Assembly (NCBI RefSeq): GCF_000243695.2
Contig: NZ_AHMN02000020.1
Coordinates: 78,001-142,000 of the forward strand
Length of the DNA stretch: 64,000 nucleotides
Direction: 5' to 3'
Origin: Leptospira kirschneri serovar Cynopteri str. 3522 CT
GTDB taxonomy: Bacteria > Spirochaetota > Leptospiria > Leptospirales > Leptospiraceae
Below, piece by piece: positions 1-13,013 of this stretch. The notes beneath the pieces were generated by a model. It searched no databases and was not told where the DNA came from. It saw only the letters and a list, made by a program, of their open reading frames with translations. Each line of letters opens with the position of its first letter. Position 1 is the stretch's first letter. Position numbers and translations under genes: made by a program.

Positions 1-1
1 A

Positions 2-394
2 ATCGCCCCTATCGATCCTTTAGTTGATCCAAATATATCAAAGCAGATGGAAAAATTAAAAGAAAGAGTAATTCAATTTTTACAAGAAAACGCACAAAGT
101 ATTTGGCCTAATTCTGTACAAGCCGCCGGATTCAATTGGGATTTATTGTTGGATCCGAACAAGACCAAGGGGTCGAAGAGAATCGAATCCCAGTATCTTC
201 GTTTAAATATTCAGCCTACGGAAAGATATGTTTTATCTATAAAAGGTTCTACAAAATACAGGCTTTCCGCGGGAAAAAATGGATATTCTAATCTTGTGAT
301 TACAGGGGATTGGATCGAAAATTCGGTGTTAAACGCCGGATGTGTGGAAAGTACAGTAGTAAGTGGCATCCAAGCCGCTAAGTGTTTTTGTTAG
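2..394 (+). CDS. C-terminal fragment of a FAD-dependent oxidoreductase (5' end outside window)
   Basis: The reading frame is open to the left edge of the window without a stop, so this is the 3' part of a longer gene and the ATG at 47 is probably internal. The visible C-terminus carries GDWIENSVLNAGCVESTVV followed by SGIQAAK. This resembles the FAD-contacting tail of amine-oxidase or phytoene-desaturase type flavoproteins, where a GDW motif precedes a glycine-rich segment and a helix ending in AA. Family and FAD binding are inferred from that tail only; the N-terminal dinucleotide-binding motif lies outside the window. The substrate cannot be told. The next gene starts 220 bases downstream. 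A 27-codon open frame at 473-556 in that spacer lacks a ribosome binding site and is not called. Confidence 0.6.
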   Translation: MAPIDPLVDPNISKQMEKLKERVIQFLQENAQSIWPNSVQAAGFNWDLLLDPNKTKGSKRIESQYLRLNIQPTERYVLSIKGSTKYRLSAGKNGYSNLVITGDWIENSVLNAGCVESTVVSGIQAAKCFC

Positions 395-616
395 ATATTT
401 TGAATGATTCGATCCTAAGTTTATTTAAAAAGATAATAAGTCGGTGCTTCAATTTACTAAAATAGGTATATTATGAAAGTTAAATATTATAAGTCGAAAC
501 ATATAGGACAACAATTTGACGAATTTATTGAAGAACGTATATATATTTCGTTTTAATTTGCTATTTTATATTCTTCAGGTTTTTGTTTCGGACTCGTATT
601 TTTTTAAAGAGAAAGA

Positions 617-3600
617 ATGAAAATCCCCGGTTTCGAAATATTAGATTTATTTTCTGAAAATTATAAATTTATTATATATAAAGCTTTTGACCAAAGGTTT
701 GGAAGAAAAGTTCTTATCAAAACAATTTCTCAGAAAAAGACGGATGTTCAAGAGATTTATCGAGATTTTAGGATTTCAAATTTTATAAAAGGATCAAAAA
801 CCCAAAATCCTCTTGAATTAATACGACATGAAGACGTTCCGGTTCTTATATTAGAGGACTTTAATTCAGTTCCACTCTCAAAACTTTTTCCTAATGGAGT
901 AGATTCCGTTCATAAATTTTTCGAAATTGCTTTAGAAATTTCTTTTGCACTTCAAGAAATTCATGAAAGAAGGATTTTACACAAGTCATTATATCCAGAG
1001 AATATTTGGATTCAAGCAGATACTGGGATAGTAAGGATTGCGGACTTTTCATCTTCTACTTTTTCGGGTAAGGATATTTCTCCTTCTAATACACCTAGCT
1101 TACCTCTTGAAGTTTTTTCTTATATAGCACCTGAATTGACGGGCAGGTTATCCCGTATTTTGGATCTTCGGACTGATTTTTATTCTTTGGGAATTATTTT
1201 CTATGAGATGGCGACCGGAACTGTTCCGTTTGTTTCTAAAGATAGAAACGAAATTTTACACTCTCATCTTACTAAAATACCCGCTCCTATTCATACAATT
1301 AGAAATGATTTCCCAATTTCAATTTCTATTATCGTTTCTAAGTTGCTCGAAAAAGGTTTAAATTTACGTTATGCTTCCATTCAAGGATTGATATATGATT
1401 TAGAAATTTGTTTTAAAGATTTTCAAAATGGAAAAATTAATTCTGAATTTATTCCTGGTTCAAAAGATAATCCTGAAATTATATTAGATTCTTCTAATTT
1501 ATATGGAAGAGAAAAAGAGATTTTAGTTTTACAATCTTCTTTAGATAAGACGTCCCAAGGAGAAACTAGGGTTGTTTTTATCACTGGTGTTTCCGGTTCA
1601 GGAAAATCTGCGCTAGTGAAATCCTTTTTAAAGAGTATTTCAAATATTTTTGTCCAAGGAAAGTTCAGTCAATATGAAACTTCAATGCCGTTTGGAGGAC
1701 TGATTCATTCTTTACAAGATTTGGTTTCGATTTTGCTTTCTAAAGATGAAAAAGAAATTCAAGAATTTAAAGAACTAATTTATGAACATATAGGAGACAA
1801 TGGGAAAATTCTTTTAAATCAGTTTCCAGAGCTAGAATTTATTTTGGGTCCTCAGCCAGAGTTGTCCAGACTTCCTCCGGATGAAAATCAGAATCGTTTC
1901 TACCATACACTCAGTAATTTTATCAAAGTTCTTACCAAAATTAGTAGGCCATTTGTACTTTATTTAGACGATTTACAATGGGCTGATTCAGCAAGCCTCA
2001 GGTTTATAGAAACTATATTAGTACATTCGGAAATTAAAAATTTATTATGTATTCTATCTTTTAGATCTGAGGAGGTTGGTCCTTCAAATACTTTTTCCAG
2101 TGTATTAAAAAAAATTGAGAACAGCAAGGCTAAGATAAACCGAATCAACGTAGGTTTGTTAGATGAAAAAAACGTTTATAGACTTATTCAGGATTTATTT
2201 CCTGGATGGGAAGAACAGTCTAAATTTGCAACTTCTATCTTTCTAAAAAAAACGTCCGGAAATCCTTTGGCGATTATTCAACTTCTCGAGATTTGTCAAA
2301 AAAAACGCCTCATCACTTATCAGTTTAAATCTAAACTTTGGAAATGGGATCTTGAAAAGATAGAAAGGCTTTCAATTTCGGATAATGTAGTGGATCTACT
2401 TTGTGCTAGGATTGAAGCTCTTTCTCCAGAACTTCAGGAACTTTTGGGTGTATGTTCTTGTTTGGGAAAAAAATTTACTTTAGAATTTTTATCTAAATTA
2501 AGTCTTTTTAATACTACAAAGTTAGAGAAATTACTTTGGTTTGCAGTAAAGGAAGGGTTTTTAAATATTTTTTTTAGTGAGAATCATTTTCTTTTTGAAG
2601 AGAAGCTGTTTTCAGAACGAATTTTTAGTTTTTCACACGATAAAATTCAACAAGTTATTTATGACTTACTGGAAGAATCAAAACGAAAAAAAATCCACAA
2701 ACACATAGGAATGACCCTACTTACAATTTACGGATTACGATCTAAAGACAAGATTCTTTTTCAAATTGTACAACATCTTAATCATACAATTGATACGCTC
2801 GAAGAAGAGTCTATAAAAAATGATCTTACGATTTTAAATTATAAAGCGGGTCTTCAAGCTAAAAATTCAGGATCATATGAAAGTTCTCTTCAATATTTGA
2901 ATTTTGCTTTGAATTTTTTGAATAAGGAGGCTTCCGTTGAGAACTTTGAACTGTATGTAGACGTAATTTTAGAAATTGCGGAAACGGAATATCTTTTAAG
3001 TAATTATGAAAGGGTGGAATCTTTTTTAAGATTATTAGAAAATAAAAATATAACAAATTTACAATACGTTCGTAAGGAGACAATTCTAGTTCGTTTGTAT
3101 TCTAAAATGAATAAGATAGAGGATGCGGTTTTAGCGGGTTTGCGAGGGATGAGACGTTTTAAAATTTATATACCTTCTTTTTACTGCAGGATTGTTTTGG
3201 CACTTTTTAAGGAATTGTTAATTTCTATAATTTTATCCATAAAAAAATCCGATTTGGAACTTATTTGTGTAAAAGAAAATTCGGAACCCGAATACGAGGC
3301 TTTGATCGATCTTTTTGCGGAGTTGGGTCCTTCAGCTTTTACCTACAATCAAAATTTATTTGCCCTTATTGTATTAAAAATGTTTAATGTTTCTTTGACA
3401 AAAGGAGTTTCTAGAAGTAGCGCAATTGTATACAGTGGATACGGTATGATCGTTAATCAGGTTCTGAGGGATCTGAATCAGGCGGTGCGTTATTCTAAAC
3501 TCGCAATGGATTTGAACAAAAAAATTCCGTTCGATCTTGTAAAGTGGAAGGTAAAATACGTATATTCTGCCTATATCTGTCACTGGGTAAGGCATATCTC

Positions 3601-5803
3601 TTTCGATATAGGTCTGTTAGACGAAGTTCATAATGGGGCTTTACAAAACGGAGATGTTTTTTTTGCCGGATTTAGTCTTCAGGCCAAGATCCAGAAAAAA
3701 ATTTTTGCTTCATATTCTATCAATGAACTTTTAACGGACATAGATAATGCGGAAAAGTATTTTAAAATTACAAGAGACGATTTCGCTTCCGTAATTTCAA
3801 AAAGTTCTCATCAGTTTATCAGGGCTCTTGCGGGAAAAACCTCTTCCTGTGATTCTTTAGAAGATTCTGAGTTTCGATACCAAGATTTTGAAAATAAAAT
3901 AATAAAAGATAAAAATTACACGGCACTTTCCTATTATTATCATGACCTCACTAAACTTTATTATTTTTCAGGTAAATATCAAAAAGCTATATTATATGCT
4001 ACAAAGTGTGAAAAGTTGATTCGGAACGCTTTTGGTTTGATTCCTTTTGCCGAATATTGGTTTTATTATGGAATTGTAATTTTAGCTAATTTTCATAAAT
4101 TCAATTTTTTTCAAAGAATTAAATATTTAAAAAAACTGAATATTATACTTTCATACTTTAAAAGATGGAGTAGAGATTGTCCGGAAAATTTTATGGGACT
4201 TCTGGAGCTTCTTAACGCCGAGAAAAAAAGAATACGCGGAAAGGTTTACGATACGATTGTAGGTTATGAAAGGGCAATTAAACTTTTTCAAGAATCAGGT
4301 TTTATCTCATTTCAGGCCTTATCGAGCGAAATGGCTGCGGTGTTTCATTATAAACTTGGAAATTTTTCCCTTGGAAATCATTATTTAGGATACGCGATCA
4401 ATTTGTATTCCAAATGGGGAGCCTTGTCTAAAGTGTCTGATTTAAAAAGTCGTTTTTCGAACCGACTCCACCTTTGTTTTCTGAACGAAAACGGTGAAAA
4501 AAAATCCTTAGCACAAGATCTTGTTTTGGATTGGGAAATTATATTAAAAGCTTATAATGTTATTTCTAAAGAGATTGTTTTAGATAATCTTCTTAAGAAA
4601 TTGATGCAGATAACGATGCAGACTGCCGGAGCTACAAAAGCAGTTTATTTTAATTTGTACGATAAAAATCCAATGGTTTATCTTATTGGACAAAACGAAA
4701 AGACAGGGATTAAGATTGAAAAATTTCCGGAATTAGATAAACCTCAATATCCGGTCTCTTATCTGAATTACGTTTTTAGAACGGGTAAATTGATTTCTAC
4801 TTTTGATTTTTCTGCGATTAAAGATTTTAGCGATCAATATATCAAAGAAAAAAATCCACAGTCTATGATTTGTATTCCCTTAACGCACATTGGAAAATTG
4901 AAGGGAATACTCTATTTAGAAAATGAATTCGTCAAAGGAATGTTTACTGAAAGTAATATTCAAATTTTGAAACTGATCGTTGGACAAGCGGCGATTTTTA
5001 TAGAAAATGCTAACCTTTATGCGGAATTAGAAGAAAAGGTAAAACAAAGAACTTCCGAACTCGATAATACGATTCATCTACTTCGAAAAGATTTGCTCTA
5101 TGCTCAAAAGATTCAGGATAAAATTTTACCAAAGCCAGAATCTACGTTAGGCGGAATTAATATCTTTACGAAGTACGTTCCTATGATGTATGTAGGAGGT
5201 GACATTTACGACTATGAAGAAATTTCTACGGGTAAGGTGAGGATCTTTTTAGCGGATGCTACTGGTCACGGGGTTCAGGCTGCATTAGTCACAATGTTGA
5301 TTAAATCCGAATATGAAAGTCTCAAATATTTAAATACATCTCCGGGAGGTTTGATCACCGAACTGAATCGAACTATCATAGCAAAATATAAAACCCTTAA
5401 ATTCTTTTTTAGTTGCCTAGTCGTTGACGTTGATACTAAAAAAGGAACACTTTACTACTCGGCGGCAGGACATCCGGATCAATTCTACCTTTCCGGAAGG
5501 ACGATAACAAAATTGACTCGATGCGGACCGATTATAGGTATTCTTGAAAGTAAGGAATACGATTCTCATTTTTTGAAAATATTAAAAGGGGATAAATTGT
5601 TTTTCTTTTCTGATGGAATGATAGAAGGATGTAATCCATTTAAAGAAACGTTTGGAGAGGATAGACTTTTGAAATTAATTTTAGATCATTCTTCCAAGCC
5701 AATTTCGGAAATCGTTTCGTTGGTATTTTCTGATCTCCAAACTTTTCTTTCAGGTAAAGAAGTTGCAGATGACATCACGTTCTTATCGGCAGAAGTATTG
5801 TAA
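617..5803 (+). CDS. Multidomain signalling protein: kinase-like domain, AAA ATPase, GAF, PP2C/SpoIIE phosphatase
   Basis: This 1728-residue protein has four recognisable parts. Residues about 1-270 are a Ser/Thr-kinase fold in which the catalytic loop reads HKSLYPEN (from H122) instead of HRDLKPEN and the DFG motif reads DFS (143-145), so the kinase is probably inactive. Residues about 300-560 are an AAA-type ATPase with P-loop GVSGSGKS (324-331) and Walker B LYLDD (D451, D452). A long helical middle resembles the TPR-like region of such giant sensors. A GAF-like domain spans about 1305-1460, followed by a coiled coil with KVKQRTSEL. The C-terminal SpoIIE/PP2C phosphatase keeps its metal ligands: D1529 in GGDIYD, D1547 in DATGHG, D1666 in FSDGMIE and DD at 1718-1719. 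The likely role is regulated dephosphorylation, for example of a STAS anti-sigma antagonist; the target is unknown. It ends 145 bases before kdpF. Confidence 0.88.
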   Translation: MKIPGFEILDLFSENYKFIIYKAFDQRFGRKVLIKTISQKKTDVQEIYRDFRISNFIKGSKTQNPLELIRHEDVPVLILEDFNSVPLSKLFPNGVDSVHKFFEIALEISFALQEIHERRILHKSLYPENIWIQADTGIVRIADFSSSTFSGKDISPSNTPSLPLEVFSYIAPELTGRLSRILDLRTDFYSLGIIFYEMATGTVPFVSKDRNEILHSHLTKIPAPIHTIRNDFPISISIIVSKLLEKGLNLRYASIQGLIYDLEICFKDFQNGKINSEFIPGSKDNPEIILDSSNLYGREKEILVLQSSLDKTSQGETRVVFITGVSGSGKSALVKSFLKSISNIFVQGKFSQYETSMPFGGLIHSLQDLVSILLSKDEKEIQEFKELIYEHIGDNGKILLNQFPELEFILGPQPELSRLPPDENQNRFYHTLSNFIKVLTKISRPFVLYLDDLQWADSASLRFIETILVHSEIKNLLCILSFRSEEVGPSNTFSSVLKKIENSKAKINRINVGLLDEKNVYRLIQDLFPGWEEQSKFATSIFLKKTSGNPLAIIQLLEICQKKRLITYQFKSKLWKWDLEKIERLSISDNVVDLLCARIEALSPELQELLGVCSCLGKKFTLEFLSKLSLFNTTKLEKLLWFAVKEGFLNIFFSENHFLFEEKLFSERIFSFSHDKIQQVIYDLLEESKRKKIHKHIGMTLLTIYGLRSKDKILFQIVQHLNHTIDTLEEESIKNDLTILNYKAGLQAKNSGSYESSLQYLNFALNFLNKEASVENFELYVDVILEIAETEYLLSNYERVESFLRLLENKNITNLQYVRKETILVRLYSKMNKIEDAVLAGLRGMRRFKIYIPSFYCRIVLALFKELLISIILSIKKSDLELICVKENSEPEYEALIDLFAELGPSAFTYNQNLFALIVLKMFNVSLTKGVSRSSAIVYSGYGMIVNQVLRDLNQAVRYSKLAMDLNKKIPFDLVKWKVKYVYSAYICHWVRHISFDIGLLDEVHNGALQNGDVFFAGFSLQAKIQKKIFASYSINELLTDIDNAEKYFKITRDDFASVISKSSHQFIRALAGKTSSCDSLEDSEFRYQDFENKIIKDKNYTALSYYYHDLTKLYYFSGKYQKAILYATKCEKLIRNAFGLIPFAEYWFYYGIVILANFHKFNFFQRIKYLKKLNIILSYFKRWSRDCPENFMGLLELLNAEKKRIRGKVYDTIVGYERAIKLFQESGFISFQALSSEMAAVFHYKLGNFSLGNHYLGYAINLYSKWGALSKVSDLKSRFSNRLHLCFLNENGEKKSLAQDLVLDWEIILKAYNVISKEIVLDNLLKKLMQITMQTAGATKAVYFNLYDKNPMVYLIGQNEKTGIKIEKFPELDKPQYPVSYLNYVFRTGKLISTFDFSAIKDFSDQYIKEKNPQSMICIPLTHIGKLKGILYLENEFVKGMFTESNIQILKLIVGQAAIFIENANLYAELEEKVKQRTSELDNTIHLLRKDLLYAQKIQDKILPKPESTLGGINIFTKYVPMMYVGGDIYDYEEISTGKVRIFLADATGHGVQAALVTMLIKSEYESLKYLNTSPGGLITELNRTIIAKYKTLKFFFSCLVVDVDTKKGTLYYSAAGHPDQFYLSGRTITKLTRCGPIIGILESKEYDSHFLKILKGDKLFFFSDGMIEGCNPFKETFGEDRLLKLILDHSSKPISEIVSLVFSDLQTFLSGKEVADDITFLSAEVL

Positions 5804-5881
5804 TATCTTTTTTTTAATTATACCTTTTAAAAATCTTAACAACTTCTTAACTTTCTTTTTCGCAACTTAACTCTACAATTA

Positions 5882-5910
5882 TTGACTCAGTTCAAAATTT
5901 ATGATCTACT
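5882..5910 (+). promoter_or_regulatory. Candidate sigma70-type promoter of the kdp operon
   Basis: TTGACT at 5882-5887 and TCTACT at 5905-5910 are separated by 17 bases, matching 5 of 6 and 4 of 6 consensus positions, about 40 bases before kdpF. Just upstream (about 5836-5876) CTTAAC-like hexamers recur three times in an AT-rich stretch, a possible binding site for the response regulator KdpE. The promoter and operator roles are inferred. Confidence 0.4.
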
Positions 5911-5941
5911 TGTGTCTTAAAAGATTAGTTTCAGGAAAAAG

Positions 5942-6037
<96 letters not shown>

Positions 6038-6046
6038 GGAGTTTTT

Positions 6047-7720
6047 ATGGTAACGGAATGGATTCAACTTTCGATCTTTCTGTTTGTGATCCTAATTTTC
6101 TCTCCCTTATTCGGTTTTGTATTGTATAAAGTGTATTTATATAAAACTTCTGGTTTCGAAAATTTTTTATATAAACTTTGTGGGATCGATCCCAATCGAA
6201 ATATGGATTGGAAAGAATATGCTCTATCTTTGCTTGTATTCAATTTTTTCGGTTTTCTATTATTGTTTTTAATTTTATTTTTTCAGAATTATCTTCCACT
6301 CAATCCAGAAAAATTTTCAGGATTAGGTTGGGACCTTGCATTTAACACCGCGGTCAGTTTTACCACAAATACGAACTGGCAGGCCTATAGTGGAGAATCT
6401 ACGTTAAGTTTTTTTTCCCAAATGGCAGGATTGACCACACAAAATTTTCTCAGTGCAACTACTGGATTGTGTGTGCTTCTTGCGCTTTCAAGAGGAATAT
6501 CAGTAAATTATAATATTTTCGCTTTTGGAAACTTTTGGAAGGATATGATTCGAGGAACGTTATACGTTCTTCTTCCTCTCTCTTTTGTTTTTGCTTTGTT
6601 TTTGGTTGGTTCTGGAGTAGTACAAACTTTTTCCGAATCCTTCTCAGCGATTACTTTAGAAGGGAATATCCAAACCATTCCTTTAGGTCCGGTTGCGTCT
6701 CAGGTCGCAATCAAACAATTAGGAACAAACGGGGGTGGGTATTTTGGAGCAAACGCGTCGCATCCTTTTGAAAACCCCTCTCCAATTTCCAATTTTGTAC
6801 AAATGTTTTCCATTCTGATTTTGCCAGGCGCCTGTGTTTTCTTATACGGAAGAATAACCGGAAATATCAGACACGCATGGGTGATTTTCAGTGTGATGTT
6901 TACGATACTCTGCGTTGGAATTTTAATCGTCTGGACTTTTGAATCCTCTTGGAACCCGATCAGTGGAGCCTTTGGTTTTTGGGAAGGAAAAGAAATGAGG
7001 TTTGGAATTTTAAACAGTTCTATTTGGGAAGTTTCCACAACGGTAGCGTCTAACGGATCTGTAAATTCCATGCACGATAGTTTTTCTCCGATCGGTGGTC
7101 TAGTAGGAATGTTGAATATACAATTAGGAGAAATTGTATTTGGAGGAGTGGGAGCCGGAACGTACGGAATGATACTTTTTGTTCTGCTAACCGTATTTTT
7201 AAGCGGGATCATGGTGGGCCGTAGCCCGGAATATTTAGGTAAAAAAATAGAAAAGAAAGAAATTCAGATGTCCATCCTAGGAATTTTATTACCTTCTACA
7301 ATTATACTTTTGTTTACCGCAATTTCGGTAAGTATTTCGGACGCGTTATCTTCTCTTACAAATCGAGGACCTCACGGTCTATCAGAAATACTTTATGCGT
7401 TTTCTTCGGGAGCGGGAAATAACGGAAGCGCTTTTGCCGGTTTGAACGCAAATACTACTTATTATAATGTTATGATAGCGATTACGATGATATTAGGAAG
7501 GTTTGGAGTGATTCTGCCTGTTTTAGTGATTGCTGGAAGTCTCGCCGAGAAAAAAAGATCGGAGATCGTATCAGAAGGTTCTTTTTCTACGGAAGGAGGA
7601 ACCTTTTATGTGTTGTTATTATCCGTTATCATCATAGTAGGCGCGCTTACTTTTTTTCCGGTGCTTACTATCGGTCCGATACTTGAGCATTTTATAATGT
7701 TTCAGGATGGGACTTTTTAA
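6047..7720 (+). CDS. kdpA: Potassium-transporting ATPase subunit KdpA
   Basis: At 557 residues this is the usual size of KdpA, the channel-like subunit of the KdpFABC high-affinity potassium pump that binds and passes K+ across the inner membrane. It is strongly hydrophobic with about ten membrane segments. Selectivity-filter-like glycine segments are visible: TNTNWQAYSGE, NGGGYFGANASHPFENP and SSGAGNNGSAFAG. AAGGAG lies a few bases before the ATG. It is the second gene of an ordered operon kdpFABCDE with spacers of about 10 bases, which suggests tight co-translation with kdpB. No truncation or frameshift is seen. The identification rests on these motifs plus the complete gene order. Confidence 0.97.
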   Translation: MVTEWIQLSIFLFVILIFSPLFGFVLYKVYLYKTSGFENFLYKLCGIDPNRNMDWKEYALSLLVFNFFGFLLLFLILFFQNYLPLNPEKFSGLGWDLAFNTAVSFTTNTNWQAYSGESTLSFFSQMAGLTTQNFLSATTGLCVLLALSRGISVNYNIFAFGNFWKDMIRGTLYVLLPLSFVFALFLVGSGVVQTFSESFSAITLEGNIQTIPLGPVASQVAIKQLGTNGGGYFGANASHPFENPSPISNFVQMFSILILPGACVFLYGRITGNIRHAWVIFSVMFTILCVGILIVWTFESSWNPISGAFGFWEGKEMRFGILNSSIWEVSTTVASNGSVNSMHDSFSPIGGLVGMLNIQLGEIVFGGVGAGTYGMILFVLLTVFLSGIMVGRSPEYLGKKIEKKEIQMSILGILLPSTIILLFTAISVSISDALSSLTNRGPHGLSEILYAFSSGAGNNGSAFAGLNANTTYYNVMIAITMILGRFGVILPVLVIAGSLAEKKRSEIVSEGSFSTEGGTFYVLLLSVIIIVGALTFFPVLTIGPILEHFIMFQDGTF

Positions 7721-7729
7721 GGAGAATCG

Positions 7730-9808
7730 ATGAACCGTAAGTCCAAAGTTTTTATAGAATCCCCAATTTTAAAAGAAGCGATCTTTAATACATTCAAAAA
7801 GTTGCATCCATTTTTACAGGCCAAAAATCCGGTTATGTTTATTGTATTTTTAGGCGCACTTTTTACGACTTGGATTTTCTTTAAAGATTTGTATCAGGGA
7901 GTTTACTCTTCCTTTAATCTACAAATAAGCTTATGGTTGTGGTTTACGGTGCTTTTTGCCAATTTTGCGGAAGCGATTGCGGAAGGAAGAGGAAAAGCAA
8001 GAACGGATAGTCTTAAAAAAACTAGATCCAATATAATCGCCAAAAAATTGGTAGGAAATAAGATAGAAAACGTTCCTGGAACTTCATTAAAAATTGGTGA
8101 TATAGTTATTTGTGAAGCAGGAGATTTGATTCCCGGAGACGGAGAAATTTTAGAAGGGATCGCAAGCGTGGACGAATCTGCGATTACCGGAGAGTCTGCG
8201 CCTGTAGTTCGTGAAAGTGGAGGGGATAGAAGCGCGGTTACCGGTGGAACCAAAGTCTTAAGCGACAGGATTAAAATTTCAATCACCGCAGAACAAGGAA
8301 AAACATTTTTAGATCAGATGATCGCATTGGTGGAAGGAGCCAAACGTCAAAAAACGCCGAACGAAATTTCTCTTACGATGTTATTGTCCGGTTTGTCGTT
8401 TATATTTTTGATCGCTGTGATGAGCCTTCCTTTGTTTGCGGAGTTTGTTGCTAAAGAAGGAGGACAAAACGCAAATCTTTCCATTCCGATTTTAATTTCT
8501 CTTTTAGTATGTCTGATTCCTACCACGATTGCAGGATTATTATCTGCTATCGGAATTTCGGGAATGGAACGCCTAATTCGTTTTAATGTAATTTCAAAAA
8601 GTGGAAGAGCGATCGAGGCCGCCGGAGATATAGACATTCTTTTATTAGATAAAACAGGAACGATTACATTAGGCAACAGAGAGGCTAGAGATTTTTATCC
8701 CGCCAAAGGAGTGGATGAAAAATATTTGGCAGATGTAGCGCAACTTTCTTCTCTTGCAGACGAAACTCCGGAAGGAAGGTCCATCGTAATATTAGCAAAA
8801 GATAAATTTGGAATTCGAGAAAGAAATTTAAGCGAGATGGAAGGTGAATTTATACCTTTTAGCGCTTCTACAAAAATGAGTGGAGTGGATTTAAAAAAGG
8901 AAGGAAAGGTCGTTCGAAAAATTAGAAAAGGAGCGGGGGATTCGATTCGAAATTATCTACATACGTTTGGTCAAAAAATTTCTGCAGAACTGGAAGATAC
9001 GATTCAAACAATTTCACAAAAAGGAAGTACTCCAATTTTAGTAACCGAAGAGGATCAGCTTTTAGGTGTGATTGAATTAAAGGATATAGTCAAAGGAGGA
9101 CTCAAAGAAAGATTTGCAAGTCTTAGAAAGATGGGAATTAGAACCGTGATGATTACCGGAGATAATCCTTTGACTGCAGCTGCGATTGCTGCTGAAGCGG
9201 GAGTGGATGACTTTCTTGCGGAAGCGACTCCGGAAACTAAGCTGAAAAAAATCAGAGAACAACAGTCCAAAGGTTATCTGGTTGCGATGATCGGAGACGG
9301 AACTAACGATGCACCTGCGTTAGCGCAATCGGATGTAGGTGTGGCTATGAATACGGGCACACAAACTGCAAGAGAAGCAGGGAATATGATCGATCTTGAT
9401 AGTAATCCAAGCAAACTGATAGAAATAGTAGAAATCGGAAAACAACTTTTGATGACAAGAGGAGCGCTGACTACGTTTAGTATTGCAAACGACGTAGCGA
9501 AGTACTTTGCTATTTTGCCCGCTTTGTTCGGAAGTTTTTATGCTACGTCTCAAGTAGGTCCTTTATCTGCTCTTAATCTGATGCAACTAGGTTCTCAGAA
9601 AAGTGCGGTGTTAAGCGCTGTGATATTCAACGCACTTGTGATACCCGCCCTTATACCCTTGGCTCTTAAGGGAGTCGTCTATAAACCGTTAGGTGCTGAT
9701 AGGATATTAAAAAGAAATCTTTTAATTTTTGGTTTGGGAGGAATGATCGTTCCGTTCTTAGGGATAAAGTGTATAGATTTGATGTTAGGTTTATTAGGAA
9801 TCACTTAA
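7730..9808 (+). CDS. kdpB: Potassium-transporting P-type ATPase subunit KdpB
   Basis: This 692-residue P-type ATPase hydrolyses ATP to drive K+ import through KdpA. Visible motifs are TGES (serine about 156) of the actuator domain, the phosphorylation motif DKTGT with aspartate 307 (the same number as in E. coli KdpB), the nucleotide-binding region and [12 protein letters not shown] near the end of the cytoplasmic domain. Hydrophobic segments sit at the N-terminus, near residues 215-285 and at the C-terminus, as expected for a type IA pump. In E. coli, phosphorylation of the TGES serine inhibits the pump; that serine is conserved here. The gene lies 9 bases after kdpA and 10 bases before kdpC and is intact. 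Confidence 0.98.
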   Translation: MNRKSKVFIESPILKEAIFNTFKKLHPFLQAKNPVMFIVFLGALFTTWIFFKDLYQGVYSSFNLQISLWLWFTVLFANFAEAIAEGRGKARTDSLKKTRSNIIAKKLVGNKIENVPGTSLKIGDIVICEAGDLIPGDGEILEGIASVDESAITGESAPVVRESGGDRSAVTGGTKVLSDRIKISITAEQGKTFLDQMIALVEGAKRQKTPNEISLTMLLSGLSFIFLIAVMSLPLFAEFVAKEGGQNANLSIPILISLLVCLIPTTIAGLLSAIGISGMERLIRFNVISKSGRAIEAAGDIDILLLDKTGTITLGNREARDFYPAKGVDEKYLADVAQLSSLADETPEGRSIVILAKDKFGIRERNLSEMEGEFIPFSASTKMSGVDLKKEGKVVRKIRKGAGDSIRNYLHTFGQKISAELEDTIQTISQKGSTPILVTEEDQLLGVIELKDIVKGGLKERFASLRKMGIRTVMITGDNPLTAAAIAAEAGVDDFLAEATPETKLKKIREQQSKGYLVAMIGDGTNDAPALAQSDVGVAMNTGTQTAREAGNMIDLDSNPSKLIEIVEIGKQLLMTRGALTTFSIANDVAKYFAILPALFGSFYATSQVGPLSALNLMQLGSQKSAVLSAVIFNALVIPALIPLALKGVVYKPLGADRILKRNLLIFGLGGMIVPFLGIKCIDLMLGLLGIT

Positions 9809-9818
9809 GGAAAACTTT

Positions 9819-10387
9819 ATGATTTTCTTGAATATAATTTCTATTTCCATTCGACTTCTTTTGATTCTTACTTTAATTACCGGAATTTTATATCCGATCG
9901 TGGTCACTGGATTTGCGGAACGTTTTTTCCCGTTTCGATCTGGCGGAAGTAAGGTAGTGATCCAAGGTAAAACCGTAGGCTCGGAGTTGATCGCACAGAA
10001 GTTTATAAAAGACGAATATTTCTGGCCTAGACCTTCTGTGGCTGATTACAAAACGGGGGCGTCCAATGCAAGTGTGACTAACGCGTCCTTAAGGTTAAAG
10101 GTGGAAGAAAGAAAAAAAATCCTCTTTGAAAAACACACAGAACAAACGCAAGTTCCTCCTGATTTATTGTTTGCGTCCGGTTCTGGGCTTGATCCGCATA
10201 TTAGTCCTAACTCGGCTCTGTTTCAGATAAACCGTGTGGCGAAGTCGCGTAAATTGACGGAAGGCCAAATTCTACGCTTAAAAGACATAGTGGAAAAATC
10301 GATAGAAAAAGGTTATATAGGAGAAAACAGGATCAATGTACTTTTATTGAACTTGAAGATGGACTCCGAATTTGGAACAATATTAGA

Positions 10388-10391
<4 letters not shown>
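9819..10391 (+). CDS. kdpC: Potassium-transporting ATPase subunit KdpC
   Basis: KdpC is the single-span subunit that helps assemble KdpA with KdpB and raises ATP affinity. This 190-residue protein has one N-terminal membrane helix and the family signatures FWPRPS and [12 protein letters not shown], with [10 protein letters not shown] close to the helix. Length and position are typical. Its stop overlaps the start of kdpD in an ATGA arrangement, which implies translational coupling of pump subunit and sensor kinase. Confidence 0.96.
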
Positions 10392-13009
<2,618 letters not shown>

Positions 13010-13013
13010 AAAG

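Noticed and set aside
473..556. 27-codon frame between the oxidoreductase fragment and the kinase-like gene
   Set aside because: There is no ribosome binding site and no recognisable sequence; its length is expected by chance in AT-rich DNA.
6700..7212. Long minus-strand frame inside kdpA
   Set aside because: kdpA on the plus strand has all family motifs; the opposite frame is a shadow caused by codon bias.
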